This document shows, in pieces, positions 1-10,934 of a DNA stretch of 64,000 nt; within the stretch, counting starts at the first letter, position 1; the number at the start of each line of letters is the position of its first letter. Both the position numbers and the translations under genes were made by a program. The notes under the pieces were generated by a model. It was not told where the DNA came from. It saw nothing but the letters and a program-made list of their open reading frames with translations, and made no database searches. Origin of the DNA: Antedon mediterranea (lineage: Eukaryota > Echinodermata > Crinoidea > Comatulida > Antedonidae); NCBI RefSeq assembly GCF_964355755.1, contig NC_092672.1, positions 5,020,001-5,084,000 of the forward strand, written 5' to 3'.

Positions 1-1005
1 CATGGTATATTATTTTGATTATAAAATTCAGATGTAACTGGGTTTGGTCAATTTAGTCAATAAACACAGCCATCCATCTATAGATGCACTGATAAAGAAA
101 AGTCTGTCTATTATAATGTTATTATTATGTTATTATTTTTTTTATATTTTGTACATAATTTCCTTGTAAATAGGCCTATTGTTAAAACTTTTATTTTACT
201 TACTCTGGTTGCACCTTCATTCAAGAAGTGTGCCACTGTTTCAAAAATGTAGCTTCCAATAAAATAGTATTATTATATTATAAGGCCCTTAAGACAAGAC
301 TTTAGTTAGCAGAAAGATTAGAATTTGTTAGTAGTACAGCATTTGTTGGGTTTCTATATTATTAGCTACACCATACATTTAAATCTGACTTTAGTACTAT
401 TCATCGTACTATGTTTTAGCATACGTGGTCCTTCACCTTCATAAATCCTCTTTCTAATTAAGTAGCTCGATCATAATGTTATACATGATAAAGCTCACTT
501 TTACTGTACAATATATTCCACTGTGTATTCCTAATAAGCATTCCTAATTACGTCTCTTCTTTGCTAACTTTACACATCATTTCACTAGTTTGTTGTACTC
601 AGTTCCAAATGCTTTGATTACACCTGAATTATGATACTTTTATAGACTGTTTATCTCATTGTACCACCATTAACCTACAGGGTCCTATTATAATTACTTC
701 TTTGCCTTTGTAAACCCCCCTTCTTTGATTATGAATCATTATGACTGAATCAAACACATCACACATGGGATTAACAACCATCAGCCTGTGATTTGTTTCA
801 TCTTTAGAGATGGTACATTAGTTTTCATCTCCCTAAGGAGTCATTACCGCAGTGTGATATACAACGAAATGTGCCTGACCGTTCACACATTACAGATATC
901 ACTCCCTAGGTAGGTGTAAATGTTATGAACATTATTATAAGACTGCTATTGTAATTTGTATCATACTTTTTAGGTTTGTTATATTATGTAGTAATCTACG
1001 AAATA

Positions 1006-1881
1006 GTTGAAAACTGTACAGAATAGTCCTTGTATATTTATAGTTGAAAACTGTACAGATAGTCCTTGTATTTATAGTTGAAAACTGCTGTACAGAATAG
1101 TCCTTGTATATTTATAGTTGAAAACTGTACAGAATAGTCCTTGTATATTTATAGTTGAAAACTGTACAGAATAGTCCTTGTATATTTATAGTTGAAAACT
1201 GTACAGATAATAGTCCTTGTATTTATAGTTGAAAACTGTACAGAATAGTCCTTGTATTTATAGTTGAAAACTGTACAGATAATAGTCCTTGTATATTTAT
1301 AGTTGAAAACTGTACAGATAATAGTCCTTGTATTTATAGTTGAAAACTGTACAGAATAGTCCTTGTATATTTATAGTTTAAAACTGTACAGAATAGTCCT
1401 TGTATTTATAGTTGAAAACTGTACAGAATAGTCCTTGTATATTTATAGTTGAAAACTGTACAGAATAGTCCTTGTATATTTATAGTTGAAAACTGTACAG
1501 AATAGTCCTTGTATATTTATAGTTGAAAACTGTACAGAATAGTCCTTGTATTTATAGTTGAAAACTGTACAGAATAGTCCTTGTATATTTATAGTTGAAA
1601 ACTGTACAGAATAGTCCTTGTATATTTATAGTTGAAAACTGTACAGAATAGTCCTTGTATATTTATAGTTGAAAACTGTACAGATAATAGTCCTTGTATT
1701 TATAGTTGAAAACTGTACAGAATAGTCCTTGTATATTTATAGTTGAAAACTGTACAGAATAGTCCTTGTATTTATAGTTGAAAACTGTACAGAATAGTCC
1801 TTGTATATTTATAGTTGAAAACTGTACAGAATAGTCCTTGTATATTTATAGTTGAAAACTGTACAGATAATAGTCCTTGTA
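1006..1881 (+). repeat. 33-37 bp satellite array, about 25 copies
   Basis: The unit contains GTTGAAAACTGTACAG followed by AATAGTCCTTGTATATTTATA. Copies differ mainly by a 4-bp indel (TATATTTATA or TATTTATA) and by AGAATAG or AGATAATAG. Substitutions are very few, so the array looks young or homogenised. The boundary on the right is sharp, at TTGTACATAATATTTC. Confidence 0.95.
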
Positions 1882-2824
1882 CATAATATTTCAATTCCAA
1901 TTAAAAATGTTATTAGATTTATGAAAACTGATGAGGGGGACAAGTAGCTGTACCAACTGTACCCATTTTTGTATAATATAGGCCTAATGTGAATTTGAAC
2001 TTTGACCCTTGATTTGTGTTAATATTAGTTGGTTTCTTTCGTTGAACTCAAGGATGATCCCATGTTTATTTTTCTATTTGTTATTATTTTAATGCACAAA
2101 TACAAAATACACATACACTCTATGCATGGAGTTTATTGTAATATTTTATACTTTATAAAATCATATTCCAACAAGTTCCATTCCAACAATAACAAACATA
2201 CATGTACTGTATACTCCTACAGTAGAGCAGATACTTTACACAGCAAAACATTATAATTATGCTCTCCTACTTTTGTAACATCTATTTCTCTCGCGTGTGA
2301 AAAACAGTTTTCAATGACATTTTTAAGGTTATAGACGATCTGTCAGAATGCGTAATCGTTGTAATTAATCGTAGATCCATCCACTTGCCAGATATCGTAT
2401 AGCTTGTGGCAGTCGGTACGAGTGGAGTATTACATACGGCATACAACTAATTGCCTCATCGCATGTTGGCTTTACTTCAACAGATATGTTGTAATCCACA
2501 TATGAACACAAGCTGATCAACAAGATTTACTGCAGTATTTAATAAATATAATTAGACTATAAACATTTGGAAAATCTTTACTGTAAAACATACATTATAT
2601 TCAGGGTATGACTGCGGAGGGAGGAGGGGGTTTGGTTGGAATAGCAGGTGTTACTACAGTAATACTAATTCGGTTCATGTACCGTACTGTATCATATGTA
2701 CTGTACTATGTATACCACTTTATGCCGAACATACTGTAGTATGAAATTATCTGGCCGAATTGTTTTCACCTTACCATAAATCAAAATTTAGATGTTCATA
2801 ATAGTATTATTAATATTATTGTAG

Positions 2825-2960
2825 ATGAAGAACATAGTACATCCTTCGAGACGAGTAGGGGTTACTCCAGTGTACTAGTGTACACACACAGCCACTGATC
2901 ATAACTGAGCCCTCTGGGAGACCAGTCTTTGACTGAAAAAATATTTTAAAAATATTTTCA
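2825..2960 (+). mobile_element. SINE body, copy A
   Basis: It shares AGTACATCCTTCGAGACGAG, a TACTCCAGTGTACTAGTG-type block and GCCCTCTGGGAGACCAGTCT with copies at 33993-34125 and 59418-59560. The tRNA-like head is absent, so this is a 5'-truncated copy. Confidence 0.75.
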
Positions 2961-3329
2961 TTTTTATACCTATTGTACCATACGTGACTTTTCTGGTTCT
3001 ATCCCTGGATTTAACTATTATCTTTATAGGTTTTAAACAATTATAGCTCTTTAATTATAATATAATATTATTATATCAAACACATAAAATGAGATTTAAT
3101 GACATCACTGTCCATTTCTAGATTCATCTCTAAAGGTAATCAAACGATTATGAATTATTATTATGTTATTATTACTGGTTTAGCACAGTTTTTAAAGTAA
3201 TAAAATTGACACTCTTTGGTATCTATATATGTAGTCCAGCAACTTTACCATTTACAATATGGCTTATCCCTTTCTATGGTAATTATTGCTGATGTTCTTT
3301 TCTAGAAACAATTTACAGTTGAACTTATA

Positions 3330-3466
3330 TTGGTTCCCACTAGGACGCAACGCAAGGACATAAGCCGCAACGAAAGTGAATCTACCAATCACAAGCTTAC
3401 CCAACTGTCGCTTGTCTGCATTATAGCTTACGTCTGTAGGTTCCATCCTATACTAGTGGGAACCAA
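3330..3466. mobile_element. Small TIR element (137 bp)
   Basis: TTGGTTCCCACTAG at the left end is matched by its reverse complement CTAGTGGGAACCAA at the right end, a perfect 14-bp inverted repeat. The interior is GC-richer than the flanks (ACGCAACGCAAGG). No convincing target-site duplication was found, so the superfamily is left open. It has no coding capacity. Confidence 0.7.
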
Positions 3467-3844
3467 GCTTAAGAAGACACCTTAGAGACAAAGTGATCTA
3501 AAGGGTGTCGTTTGTATGGGTTGACCCGTTGTTTCTTATTGCTCGGTTCTATATCTGAACACAAAATACAAAAAATAATATATAAATACATAAAAAACAA
3601 AAAGATGGAAGGAAGAAAAAAAATAACAAGTTTGTAATTTATAGTTTAATAGTAAAAACATATATTGCACCATGTCCTCTTAATGGAATAGTGTCGCCTG
3701 AATAAGGGTTTCCCAGTGGAAGTTTATATTTTTTTAATTTGTTTATTTCATGCGCATCCAGCAGCGTAACTTGTCAAATACAGGATGGATTTAAACTATT
3801 TTATATTTATCGTGCTTATAAATTAAGTCAAATTTGAGGCTAGG

Positions 3845-3952
3845 GAGTGGAGTTGAAATAGTGATTCTGGCAGTGGCACTAGGTCAGGATTGAACCTTGG
3901 ACCTTAGGATTGGAAGGCATGCATGTTAACCACCAAGCTACAGCTCCACTAC
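3845..3952 (-). mobile_element. tRNA-derived SINE fragment
   Basis: On the minus strand this reads GGAGCTGTAGCTTGGTGGTTAA (interrupted here by nothing, box-A-like in TGTAGCTTGGTGG), then a box-B-like GGTTCAATCC. It matches the plus-strand copy at 41938-42070 in head and in the closing CAACTCCACTCC. Confidence 0.65.
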
Positions 3953-4522
3953 ACATTTATATTGTAAGAGATTGTTTTATACTAGATTAGCAAGAATTAC
4001 TGAAAAGAAAAAACATTAGGTCTACCTCATGAATTTTCATTGGCCTAGATTTATATTTATCATTATCATAAATGTTAATTTTTCTGGAGTTTTAAATATT
4101 TATTAGGGTGATTTCAAGTAGTTGTTAGCTATTAATACTGCTTTTTACTGCTTTCATACAAAATTAATATTATATAGTTTCATCTATAGCTCATAAAGTT
4201 TAACAACATGGCTAAGTGTATTATCGCTAATTTTATGAGACTTTGTGAGTATTAACCATTACTTAATTTCTCAACATGCATAAACATAAACAAAAATATG
4301 AACATTACAATTTGCTCATATAAATAGAGCTTTCAAAAGACTAGTTGATTAAGGGCCTGTTCAGACTACAAAATTATGTTTATGTCTGAACACACCTTAA
4401 GTATCACTATTTCGGTAGTAAACCCTTGCAATAATTGCAACCTTCTTTCCACACAAGGAAATATAGTAGGGTCTCAGTTTGAATAGGCTCCTTCTTCCTC
4501 TTTTTCTATGCAGAACTACTAT

Positions 4523-4908
4523 AAAGCTCTGTCTACACTATCAAACTTTATGTGACAAAAAAATGTGATGTGCCCATATATGGACATGATGATTTTATAT
4601 CAGTACCATATCTTAAATCTTTTAATAGTAACCCACACTCAAAGTAACCCACCTTCTAATAGTAACCCACCTTCTAATAGTAACCCACCTTCTAATAGTA
4701 ACCCCCCTTCTAATAGTAACCCCCCTTCTAATAGTAACCCACCTTCTAATAGTAACCCCCCTTCTAATAGTAACCCCCCTTCTAATAGTAACCCACCCTA
4801 AAAAACAATCAAAGAATAATAACCCAGGGTTACAATTAGAAGATTTACGGTATTTGGCCATATCACACTTTTTTTTGTCAAACTAGTTTGATAGTGTACA
4901 CAGAGCTT
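4523..4908. mobile_element. MITE copy 1, with internal 18-bp minisatellite
   Basis: The left end AAAGCTCTGTCTACACTATC and the right end GATAGTGTACACAGAGCTTT form the terminal inverted repeat of a MITE family present about ten times here. The usual short interior (TGTGATGTGCCCATATATGG to TTTGGCCATATCACAC) is interrupted by an 18-bp tandem array at 4621-4800, so this copy is about 386 bp instead of about 150 bp. It is non-coding. Confidence 0.85.
4621..4800 (+). repeat. 18-bp minisatellite inside MITE copy 1
   Basis: The unit TTCTAATAGTAACCCACC is repeated about nine times, with CCCACC/CCCCCC variation between copies. Because the unit is a multiple of three, both strands stay open by chance (Asn-Pro-Pro-Ser repeats on plus). 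It is not a gene. Confidence 0.93.
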
Positions 4909-6099
4909 TAGATATAAATAATCAATTTTTATTATGGTTTTTCCTTGAATTAAAATTAAAAAAGAGTTTGCATTGTGCGATTGATATTTAACCTATTTAA
5001 ATGCCAACCACATAGAATGACTTTTTATTGGGTTAATCATTTAGAATTTATCTTAATTCGAGTTAATTAAAAATAAGTGACTTAATCTTTATACTCAATG
5101 CCTTTTTGTTTCGTAAAGGTAATGCAGTACTTTTCTGATGTGGTTATAAATTTAAGTTGTTACATCTTGTGCGGCAGTTTGCCGTAACCTAATTATAGAT
5201 GATTAAGCCTGCGTAATTTGTTATCGAAACGCAATTAATATACGCTTAAATATTGACTTGAATTGAGAGCTAGTGAAAGCGAGTTAATGTGCACTTGATT
5301 ATGATGAACTGAAGGTCTCTTAAATAAACCTGCTTAAAATAAGAATTTGTGGACAAATTATGTAATAAACCAATATGGCTTCTGAATATTGAATAGATTA
5401 TTATGGATATAAGACACAGAATAGATGTTTGCTATACTGTACGTTTTTACATAAACACCAAGTATACATTAATAATAATACAAATCTGTGAAAAATTATT
5501 TTAAAACCTTATGTTCTCTTTCCAATACATCAATGGCTTCTGAAGAAGAATTTTATAATAAAATTAAAATAATTTTTCCTCAATTTAAAAACAATAATTT
5601 GTTTTTAGCAAAAATTGTTTGATAGAAATGTTAAATTCTCATGACTTATAAGATAACATAAGATAAGATAATAATAATTTAAAAGTAAATAATAAGCTGA
5701 AATCCACAAAACACATTTGATAACGTTAATATTTTCTAGAGACTCTAGCTTAAAATACTTTATTTTGTTGTTCGTAAATGTGAAAAATATAATGATGAAG
5801 AAAATAATCATTTTAAACACATAATATTCACCTGCTTCTACTTACAGTTATAAACGGCCTTGTTCTCATTTTTCTTCTAATATCCTGACAAAAAAAAATT
5901 CTCTCTTCAATTTTCTTTCTTCCATAAATGGTTTTAGTTTTCAATTTATATCATGGAAAATGACCTCTTGATGTATTAGTAGCTAGGGAAATACGCTGAA
6001 TAGATCAACTCGTTTACGAGAATTTTTAATGGCAGTATGATTATCGAGGGACAGAATCAATTTATAACGTATTATATGTATCTGATGTTTGTTTTAGAA

Positions 6100-6420
6100 T
6101 TTTCTAGGAAGGTTAGCCGATCGATGGATCACCGTGAATCCTCTAATACATCACTAGATCTAGAAATGTCAAGGTTGTATTCTTACTAATCCTAGGATTA
6201 GTTATGCAAATCCTGTTCATCTTTAGGCTAATCCCACTTAATTCCTTGCACAAGATCGCTTTCCCCAGCAGCTTAAAGGTAGTCACCATTAGCACATTAA
6301 GTCTTGGCCGCAAATCCTGGCCGGCTTAAGGTATACACGGTTCACATGTTGTTCTCCACCAATTCAGGAAAAAATAACCAGAACGACGAGAGCAATCACA
6401 CGGCCGGTTTATCCTACGAT
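6100..6420 (+). promoter_or_regulatory. Candidate enhancer with Otx-type palindrome and POU octamer
   Basis: CTAATCCTAGGATTAG (6186-6201) is a perfect 16-bp palindrome joining two TAATCC cores. ATGCAAAT, the POU octamer, follows at 6204-6211, and a further TAATCC lies at 6229. The 320-bp block has complex, balanced composition within AT-rich DNA and no open frame of note. The regulatory role is inferred from site density only. Confidence 0.4.
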
Positions 6421-7282
6421 TTAGACATGAAATAAGTTTTCTTGCTAATGGGATTGTGGATTGTAGACTTATTGACTAGCTAATTTTTATTTGTATGTAT
6501 GTTTCATAACTTATTAAACCTATTGTACTGGTTTCCACAGTTTATGTTATAGATTTGTGTAACCTTTGAGAGCGTGTTAACCTACTTCTTATAATTCAAT
6601 GACAAATTTCCACCAATCTTTGTATTTTTAGTTTAAGATTCATAAATTAATTTAAAATAATTTTGATAAACTTATAACCATAGTGGAATTATAACCAAGA
6701 AATCTATTTCGATAACTTACATGGATAAACCATAAAGCCAATGCCTCATTCAGTTTATTAAACATCCCTATTAAGTAAATGGTACATTCTGAAACATGAT
6801 TTTTTTTCTTGCATTGCATGAACATTTAAGTGTAAAACCGAGGAAACACTAACAAATTTCTGGTTACAAAACTTTATTGACAAAACTAAGCACAGAAATA
6901 AATACATTTTTTTCTAAAAATAGTACAATTTCAGATATATTTTTAGTATGAATCAAGAGTTTATTAAGTTATTTAATTCTTTTATTTACCAGTGGAAGGT
7001 ATTACAATCAAATTATTATTAATGTCTGTATAGTATTCCCAGTGGAAATGCTCCATCTGTTTGGAATTGGAAATAGGCCGCTGTTTCTACTTATGACTTC
7101 ATATTCCAACATGTTTATATTATCTCGGATTAATTTTATATAATATGAATAATTTAAATTTAATTGTATACTTTTTTCTGACATACAGTTTTTTTAAGCA
7201 GTATAGAGTCCTACTGTTAACTTGAGAAAATTACAAAATAGAAATTTTGACCTCAATATAGTCGCATTTATTTTTTTCGTTT

Positions 7283-7440
7283 AAAGCTCTGTCTACACTA
7301 TCAAATAGTTTGACAAAAAAAGTGTAATGTGCCTAAATATGATAGTGATATGCCCAAATATGGTAGTGATATGATATCACGTTCATATATGGGCACATTA
7401 CATTTTCTTGTCACAGTTTGATAGTGTAGACAGAGCTTAA
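7283..7440. mobile_element. MITE copy 2, flanked by TTAA
   Basis: This is a nearly intact family member with both inverted ends (AGCTCTGTCTACACTATC and its complement). It is flanked by TTAA on both sides, which fits a TTAA target-site duplication. The interior is in the opposite orientation to copy 1. Confidence 0.85.
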
Positions 7441-8440
7441 GGATGTTTACATTTTCCTGGATCAATTTGTTCTGAACATGGATTATAAGCTTGTCATTTT
7501 TAAATATTTTTGTTTTTCCGATTTCAATAATGTTCTCAAAACTTTAAAGAGTCAAAGCCCTTGGAATAAATTTACTGTATGGTTATTGTAATTTTAAACC
7601 AACTTTGATAAATTGGTAATACATTATGTTTTTGTTGTTTTAACTTGAATTATCTAATCATATGGATATGTATCTATGTAATATTATATCACCAGTGATT
7701 AATAATTATCATATGGGATTGATATTTTAATGTGAAAGTATCTTTAACAATCTCATATTTCATCTTTCATTTTTACTACATTTTGATAATATAGGCCATC
7801 TGTTTTTATTACATATCTATTCCATCTTACATTTCGTATGGCATTCATGACACATGGAATCTTAAAATCCCTTAATCAGCTATATTAAATATCAACCTAA
7901 AAATACTTTGTTGTCATTTTGAACAAGCTCGCGGCAATGATATTTCAATTTTGTTAATACTTTTATTCGTGATGTAATAGAGCATACTGTAGATTGCATG
8001 CAGAGGTAATTTTAAATATGTAATGATACGAGAAATTATTTTGAATATGATATGAAAATGTAACTGATTGATCTATGTGGGTTATTGTATTCCAAAAATA
8101 AATAAATATTAATATTTATTGGTTGCTTTTGCCAAATAAGCAAATTAATTATGTTTATGGTTATTAGGGGTTTTTCACCTTCTGTATATTTTATTAAAGG
8201 AATGTCAACTTCCTTGTCTTTGGTACTGTACTGTATTTAGCAAAAAACAATGAATAGAGAAGTCAGTATTTATTGATAATTAATTACACATAGTCACATT
8301 TTGTACAAGCTTCTGATGATCTCTTTTGCTGCTTTATCTTTTGCTCTTTCCTCTCTTGAGCTCTGCTACTTCCTCTCGTTTTTATCCTTCTTTCTCCTAC
8401 TGTGTATTCTCCTAGTTTGTCTTTTTCTTCTCTTTCCTCT

Positions 8441-8745
8441 CTTTCTTTGTCCTCTCCTGGTCCATCCTAATCCCTCTTTCTTGTTCTGTTCTTCTCTATC
8501 CTCCCTCTTCTCCTGGTCTATCTTTTCCTGCTCTCTCCTCTCTTTGTTTGTCCTCTCCTGATCCATCCTAATCCCTCTCTCTTGTTCTGTCCTTCTCTAT
8601 CCTTCCTCTTCTCCTGGTCTATCTTTTCCTGCTCTCTCCTCTCTTTCTTTGTCCTCTCCTGATCCATCCTAATCCCTCTCTCTTGTTCTGTCATTCTCTA
8701 TCCTCCCTCTTCTCCTGGTCTATCTTTTCCTGCTCTCTCTTCTTC
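8441..8745 (+). repeat. CT-rich tandem repeat, 101-bp period, 3 copies
   Basis: CTTTCTTTGTCCTCTCCTG recurs at 8441, 8542 (one change) and 8643, an exact 101-bp spacing. Each unit also has CATCCTAATCCCTCT and CTTCTCCTGGTCTATC. Pyrimidine-rich sequence extends upstream to about 8330. The lysine/glutamate- or leucine-rich open frames across it are artefacts of composition. Confidence 0.92.
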
Positions 8746-9054
8746 ATCCCGTTGAATTGCCATACAAGTATCAGATTTTACTGTCTTACTGTAATTTATT
8801 TTTTATCAGGCGTCATGTATAATTTTGGCTGGGAATGTTATTTATGCTTTAAAATTGGTAATTTAATAATAAAATATGTATGTTATTAATCTTCATTCCT
8901 TGGGGAAATATATCTAAAGAAAAAACTCATCAGTGTTAAATTTACATTTTGTTTGTTTGTTGCTGTACATCTTATGACGTGTAGCGTTAAGAGCAGTGAC
9001 TTAAATAAGTGTTCTTGACATTTCATCATAAATATTCCTTTCCATTTGACACAG

Positions 9055-9108
9055 AATTACATTGAAACTTACATACGCATTCATTCTACTGTAAAACGAA
9101 CAAACAAG
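9055..9108 (+). CDS. Weak candidate upstream exon (54 nt)
   Basis: An acceptor-like TTTGACACAG precedes 54 nt that are open in phase 0 (NYIETYIRIHSTVKRTNK), followed by GTACTT, a poor donor. The surrounding 9040-9440 block is more complex and less AT-rich than its neighbours, which could equally mark a conserved non-coding element. It is listed so it can be checked against transcripts. Confidence 0.12.
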
Positions 9109-9595
9109 TACTTAGAAAGAACCAATTTCTATTTGGGTGAATGCCTCAACGTTTTCTATGATTTGTTTAACGTAAATGCTAATTTCTCACGGTATCGATT
9201 GATTAATAATCTAGCGAAGGAAGTCAGAATCGTTGCAGTTAGTTAATCAATCTTTCGACTTACCTCGACGATATCTGAATAATTGTTGATTTGAATGTAA
9301 TTACTGACTAATGGTCTATTAGTTGTTACTGTGGACATCAATTCTACTATTGCGATGAATTAATCATCAGTTAATGAAAAGCTTATAAAGTGAGCGTTAC
9401 CCTAAGTCATCAATTTATGCTATTGCGGGAATTGGGACATTGTAAAGTACATATGGCTTGAGGTATACTTAAAAAACATGAGACGTTTTATCTTTTAGCT
9501 CTGTATGGCTATCGAAATAATTAGTACAGCATATTAATCCCCTTTTTTCTCCTTTACCATGCCACCTAGATTGTTTTAGATTTTAGTTTTTAGTT

Positions 9596-9650
9596 AGTAA
9601 TTTAGTTAGGCGCTATATAAATCCAGGATATTATTATAATTATTACAGTA
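9596..9650 (+). mobile_element. Truncated retroelement 3' tail
   Basis: TAGTTAGGCGCTATATAAAT is followed by CCAGGATATTATTATAATTA. It is the same tail as at 41783, with little upstream body left. Confidence 0.62.
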
Positions 9651-9734
9651 GTAGTGCCCCTGTTTAAAGTGGGCACTTTCCTGAAAAACGAAAGAAGGGA
9701 ATATGTATTATTTTTTTTACTATGGTCAACTCCC

Positions 9735-9945
9735 TATTCAAGGGACACCTCTATTCAGGGGACACCCCTATTCAGGGGACACCCCTATTCAGGGGACACC
9801 CCTATTAAGGAACATCCCTATTAAGGAACATCCCTATTAAGGGGACACCCCTATTAAGGGGACACCCCTATTAAGGAACATCCCTATTAAGGGGACACCC
9901 CTATTAAGGAACATCCCTATTCAGGGGACACCCCTATTAAGGGGC
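9735..9945 (+). repeat. 18-bp minisatellite of the GGGACACCCCTATT family
   Basis: There are about a dozen units of CCCTATTAAGGGGACA or CCCTATTAAGGAACAT, with Cs and Gs complementary so that each unit can fold on itself. A related single unit (GTGGGCACTTTCCTGAAAAA) lies just upstream at 9668. Members occur at six other loci in the window. Confidence 0.92.
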
Positions 9946-10370
9946 ACCTTGTTGGGTTCCCGAAAAGGGGTTATTTTGTAATATAGGCATTCCTGTTGAT
10001 ATTTCTGTTTAAATTGACTGTAATCGTACAATAAACACACATACATTTTGGTATGTATCTTAAAAATTTTAATCAATTTTAGCCTGTTATATAAAATATT
10101 TCTTTAAATTGCATTTTTTATAGGACCTACAGTACACAATACTTCATGCCTCACTTACTTTGACATATTTTGTATTATTTTTCTATTTTAAATGGTACAG
10201 TCCTAGATTTCTTTTAATTTTTGTATTGAGTAATATATTAAAAACTACTCCCTTGACCTCGAAAAATGAAAGAAATTAATAAAAAAAACGATCGAACAGA
10301 TGAAAACGAGTATCAGTAGTAACTGTTTGTTGTTATTGAGTTTCTCTATCAGTTGCTATAATAAAGCAAA

Positions 10371-10405
10371 GGATTATCTTGGATTAAATCTAATCCTGTT
10401 AATCT
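10371..10405 (+). promoter_or_regulatory. Candidate cluster of K50 homeodomain sites at 10-bp steps
   Basis: GGATTA at 10371 and 10381 and TAATCC at 10391 lie exactly 10 bp apart, followed by a weaker TAATCT at 10400. TAATCC/GGATTA is the known binding core of Otx, Pitx and Gsc-type (Lys50) homeodomains. The cluster is about 430 bp upstream of exon 1. Single matches are frequent in AT-rich DNA; the helical spacing is the signal. Function is inferred. Confidence 0.4.
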
Positions 10406-10832
10406 TAATGATTACCAACACCCTATTGAGTCATATTATATCAAATCCATAGCTAATATCAAAAGTATTTCTAAGAAGGAGTTGAAGATTATTCTGTATT
10501 GCGGTTGATTGCTGTATCATACGACAAACAAGTCAATTTAACTGAATAATTTCGTAAAGAAATAAAGTATGCGAAGGTAAAACAATTTGTTATCCACTGA
10601 TATTAAAATCGGTTGCAAGAGTAGAGAAGATTTATTACTCTATCTGTTTAATCCTTTTTGCTTTCAAAATTTCAAATTTTCTTTTATTGTAGTAAAACCA
10701 AATCGGATTTTGTATGATTATGTTTGATTCGGGAACTGTATCTAAACACTTTTATGTTTAGATATTAAATTGTTGATACTTTTCTGATATAATTGATCAT
10801 AACTTTTAATTATTTTTTTGTTTGTTTGACAG

Positions 10833-10934
10833 ACACGTTCTCCTCACCGTGTCAACAGACCAGCAGATGAAAATACAAGACCAGAAGTAGTCGCAAAGAA
10901 CGGACCAAATCGACCAAATTCAAGATTAAGTGAT
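10833..10934 (+). CDS. Internal coding exon 1 of an unrecognised large gene
   Basis: This 102-nt exon follows a pyrimidine-rich tract ending in GACAG and is followed by a perfect GTAAGT donor. It encodes 34 codons in phase 0 without a stop. The peptide starts TRSPHRVNRPADENTRPEVV and ends GPNRPNSRLSD. It is rich in Arg, Asn and Pro, has no Cys or Trp, and looks like a disordered linker. The SP in TRSPHR and the SRLSD end are possible kinase-site contexts, which is inference. The base composition is clearly less AT-rich than the flanking intron. The frame joins that of the next five exons without interruption, which is the main support. No start codon is claimed, because the gene begins upstream of the window or in exons not detected here. 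The protein family is not recognised. Confidence 0.82.

Larger units (their letters stand above)
1..10832 (+). other. Upstream intron or flank of the large gene
   Basis: No supported coding exon is visible. The sequence is AT-rich and holds a satellite (1006-1881), three small dispersed repeats, a MITE with a minisatellite inside (4523-4908), another MITE (7283-7440), a CT-rich tandem repeat (8441-8745), a retroelement tail (9596-9650) and a minisatellite (9735-9945). Blocks of more complex sequence lie at 6100-6420, 9040-9440 and 10290-10580. Elsewhere (for example 1-1000, 1900-2800, 4920-6080 and 6430-7280) I see only ordinary AT-rich DNA. Confidence 0.6.

Noticed and set aside
1006-1881. 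CRISPR array
   Set aside because: Units are directly adjacent with no unique spacers, and the genome is eukaryotic.
4565-4861. Overlapping open frames with Asn-Pro-Pro-Ser (plus) and Thr-Ile-Arg-Arg (minus) repeats
   Set aside because: They are produced by the 18-bp minisatellite inside a MITE. The unit is a multiple of three, so frames stay open without selection.
8301-8566. Leucine/serine-rich plus frame and Lys/Glu/Arg-rich minus frame
   Set aside because: Compositional artefact of the CT-rich region and its 101-bp tandem repeat.
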